64,000 nucleotides of DNA, taken from Erythrobacter sp. Lineage in GTDB: Bacteria > Pseudomonadota > Alphaproteobacteria > Sphingomonadales > Sphingomonadaceae. This document shows, one piece after another, positions 62,726 to 64,000 of this stretch. How positions within the stretch are numbered: the stretch's first letter is position 1; the number at the start of each line of letters is the position of its first letter. The notes beneath the pieces were generated by a model. The model saw only the letters and a program-made list of their open reading frames with translations. It made no database searches and had not been told where the DNA came from. Location: the NCBI RefSeq assembly GCF_024305245.1, contig NZ_JAMWYX010000004.1, forward strand, positions 1 through 64,000, in the 5' to 3' direction. A program made the translations under genes and the position numbers.

Positions 62726-64000
62726 TGACACAATCGCCTTACACCCCCCTGCTCGATCAGGTTGACACTCCCGACGATCTGCGCCGCCTCAAGCCCGAAC
62801 AGCTCCGCCAGCTCGCCGACGAACTCCGCTCCGAGATGATCGACGCGGTCAGCACGTCGGGCGGGCATCTGGGTTCAGGGCTGGGCGTGGTCGAACTGAC
62901 CGTGGCGATCCACTATGTCTTCAACACGCCCGACGACAAGCTGGTGTGGGACGTGGGCCACCAGTGCTATCCGCACAAGATCATCACCGGGCGGCGTGAC
63001 CGCATCCGCACGCTGCGGCAGGGCGGCGGGCTTTCGGGCTTCACCAAGCGTTCGGAAAGCGAATACGACCCGTTCGGCGCGGCGCATTCCTCGACCTCGA
63101 TTTCGGCGGCGCTCGGCTTTGCCATCGCCAACAAGCTGAAAGGCCAGCCGGGACGCGGGATCGCGGTGATCGGCGATGGTTCGATGAGCGCCGGGATGGC
63201 CTATGAGGCGATGAACAACGCCGCGCAGGCGGGCAACCGGCTGGTGGTGATCCTCAACGATAACGACATGTCGATCGCGCCGCCGGTGGGCGGGCTGTCC
63301 GCCTATTTGGCGCGGATGGTGTCCTCCAGCGAATATCTCGGCATCCGCAGCCTCGCCAGCCGCGTGATCCAGAAGATGAGCCGCCGGATGCACGATGCTG
63401 TCGGCAAGGCGGAAGAATTCACCCGCGGCATGGTGACCGGCGGGACGCTGTTCGAGGAATTGGGCTTCTACTATGTCGGCCCGATCGACGGGCACAATCT
63501 CGATCACCTGCTCCCCGTGCTGGAGAATGTTCGCGACACATCCGAAGGCCCGGTGCTGATCCACGTCGTCACCGAAAAGGGCAAGGGCTACGCGCCTGCC
63601 GAGAACAGCGCCGACAAGTACCACGGCGTACCCAAGTTCGATGTCATCACCGGCGAGAAGAAAAAGGCTGCAGCCGGCCCGCCTGCCTATCAGGACGTGT
63701 TCGGCCTGACGCTGGCGAAGCTGGCCGAGACCGACGACCGCATCTGCGCGATCACCGCCGCCATGCCCTCGGGCACGGGTGTCGACAAGTTCGCCAAGGC
63801 GCACCCGACGCGCACCTTCGATGTCGGCATTGCCGAACAGCACGCGGTGACCTTTGCGGCCGGGATGGCGGCAGAAGGTATGCGGCCGTTTGCGGCGATC
63901 TATTCCACCTTCCTGCAGCGCGCCTATGATCAGGTGGTGCACGACGTATGCATCCAGAACCTGCCGGTGCGCTTCGCGATCGACCGCGCCGGTCTGGTTG
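62726..64000 (+). CDS. dxs: 1-deoxy-D-xylulose-5-phosphate synthase, partial (C-terminus beyond window)
   Basis: 425 codons from the ATG at 62726 to the window edge; full-length Dxs is about 640 aa. It condenses pyruvate and glyceraldehyde 3-phosphate with thiamine diphosphate, the first step of the MEP isoprenoid pathway. The ThDP pocket motifs are present: [51 protein letters not shown], and [19 protein letters not shown] (the GDG...N metal site), with [17 protein letters not shown] (catalytic Glu) further on. The gene product supplies isoprenoids for carotenoids, quinones and hopanoids. Confidence 0.96.

Noticed and set aside
1..64000. CRISPR arrays, insertion sequences, attachment sites, rRNA
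   Set aside because: No regularly spaced repeats, transposase genes with terminal repeats, integrase genes or rRNA sequences were seen in any part of the window.

Overview
The window is high-GC DNA from an alphaproteobacterium, most likely a sphingomonad of the Erythrobacteraceae (Erythrobacter/Porphyrobacter type). This rests on gene content and order: head-to-head purD/xseA with DUF2093 and phytase-like genes behind xseA, a DUF6481 protein, rpe / heparinase-like / purH in a row, and TonB-dependent uptake. No rRNA, tRNA, CRISPR array or insertion sequence was recognised. All functions are inferred from reading the sequence; no database search was run.

Layout. 1-650: AT-richer end of a RhuM-like gene, possibly frameshifted. 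0.7-8.6 kb: housekeeping genes (purD, xseA, rpmB, tadA) and a secreted catalase-peroxidase. 8.6-16.9 kb: an apparent catabolic regulon (MetE-like protein, alpha/beta hydrolase, VOC protein, WrbA, TonB receptor, IclR regulator, CaiB-type CoA-transferase, citrate-synthase-fold lyase). Two promoters flanking the regulator gene carry the same double palindrome (TTCG-N5-CGAA twice). 17.0-20.7 kb: a bufferin locus (DUF2282 precursor, DUF692 oxidase, DUF2063 partner, DoxX protein) followed by a SigF-type ECF sigma factor and its NrsF anti-sigma, with two matches to GTAACC-N16-CGAA. 20.9-24.5 kb: RoxA-type hydroxylase, RluE, DUF6481 and an L,D-transpeptidase. 24.5-45.6 kb: an exopolysaccharide locus with priming sugar transferase, nine genes for non-priming glycosyltransferases (one a double enzyme), a Wzy-like polymerase, OPX export lipoprotein, Wzc-like co-polymerase/kinase and an outer-membrane barrel; three unrelated small-envelope and cell-wall genes sit near its left edge and no flippase is visible. 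45.6-52.7 kb: a complete lasso-peptide cluster (precursor, B1, B2, cyclase, HPr-kinase-like protein, ABC exporter) with a divergent nucleotidyltransferase-like gene. 52.8-64 kb: LacI regulator, diacylglycerol-kinase-like gene with a coupled unknown, DUF2141, rpe, heparinase-like, purH, lipoprotein MsrA, Zur/Fur-like regulator and the start of dxs.

The regions most worth following up are the lasso cluster (predicted A1-D9 ring, two cysteines placed for a ring-to-tail disulfide, terminal serine next to a kinase gene), the bufferin locus with a second, internal SigF-type promoter, and the IclR regulon, whose substrate cannot be named from sequence.
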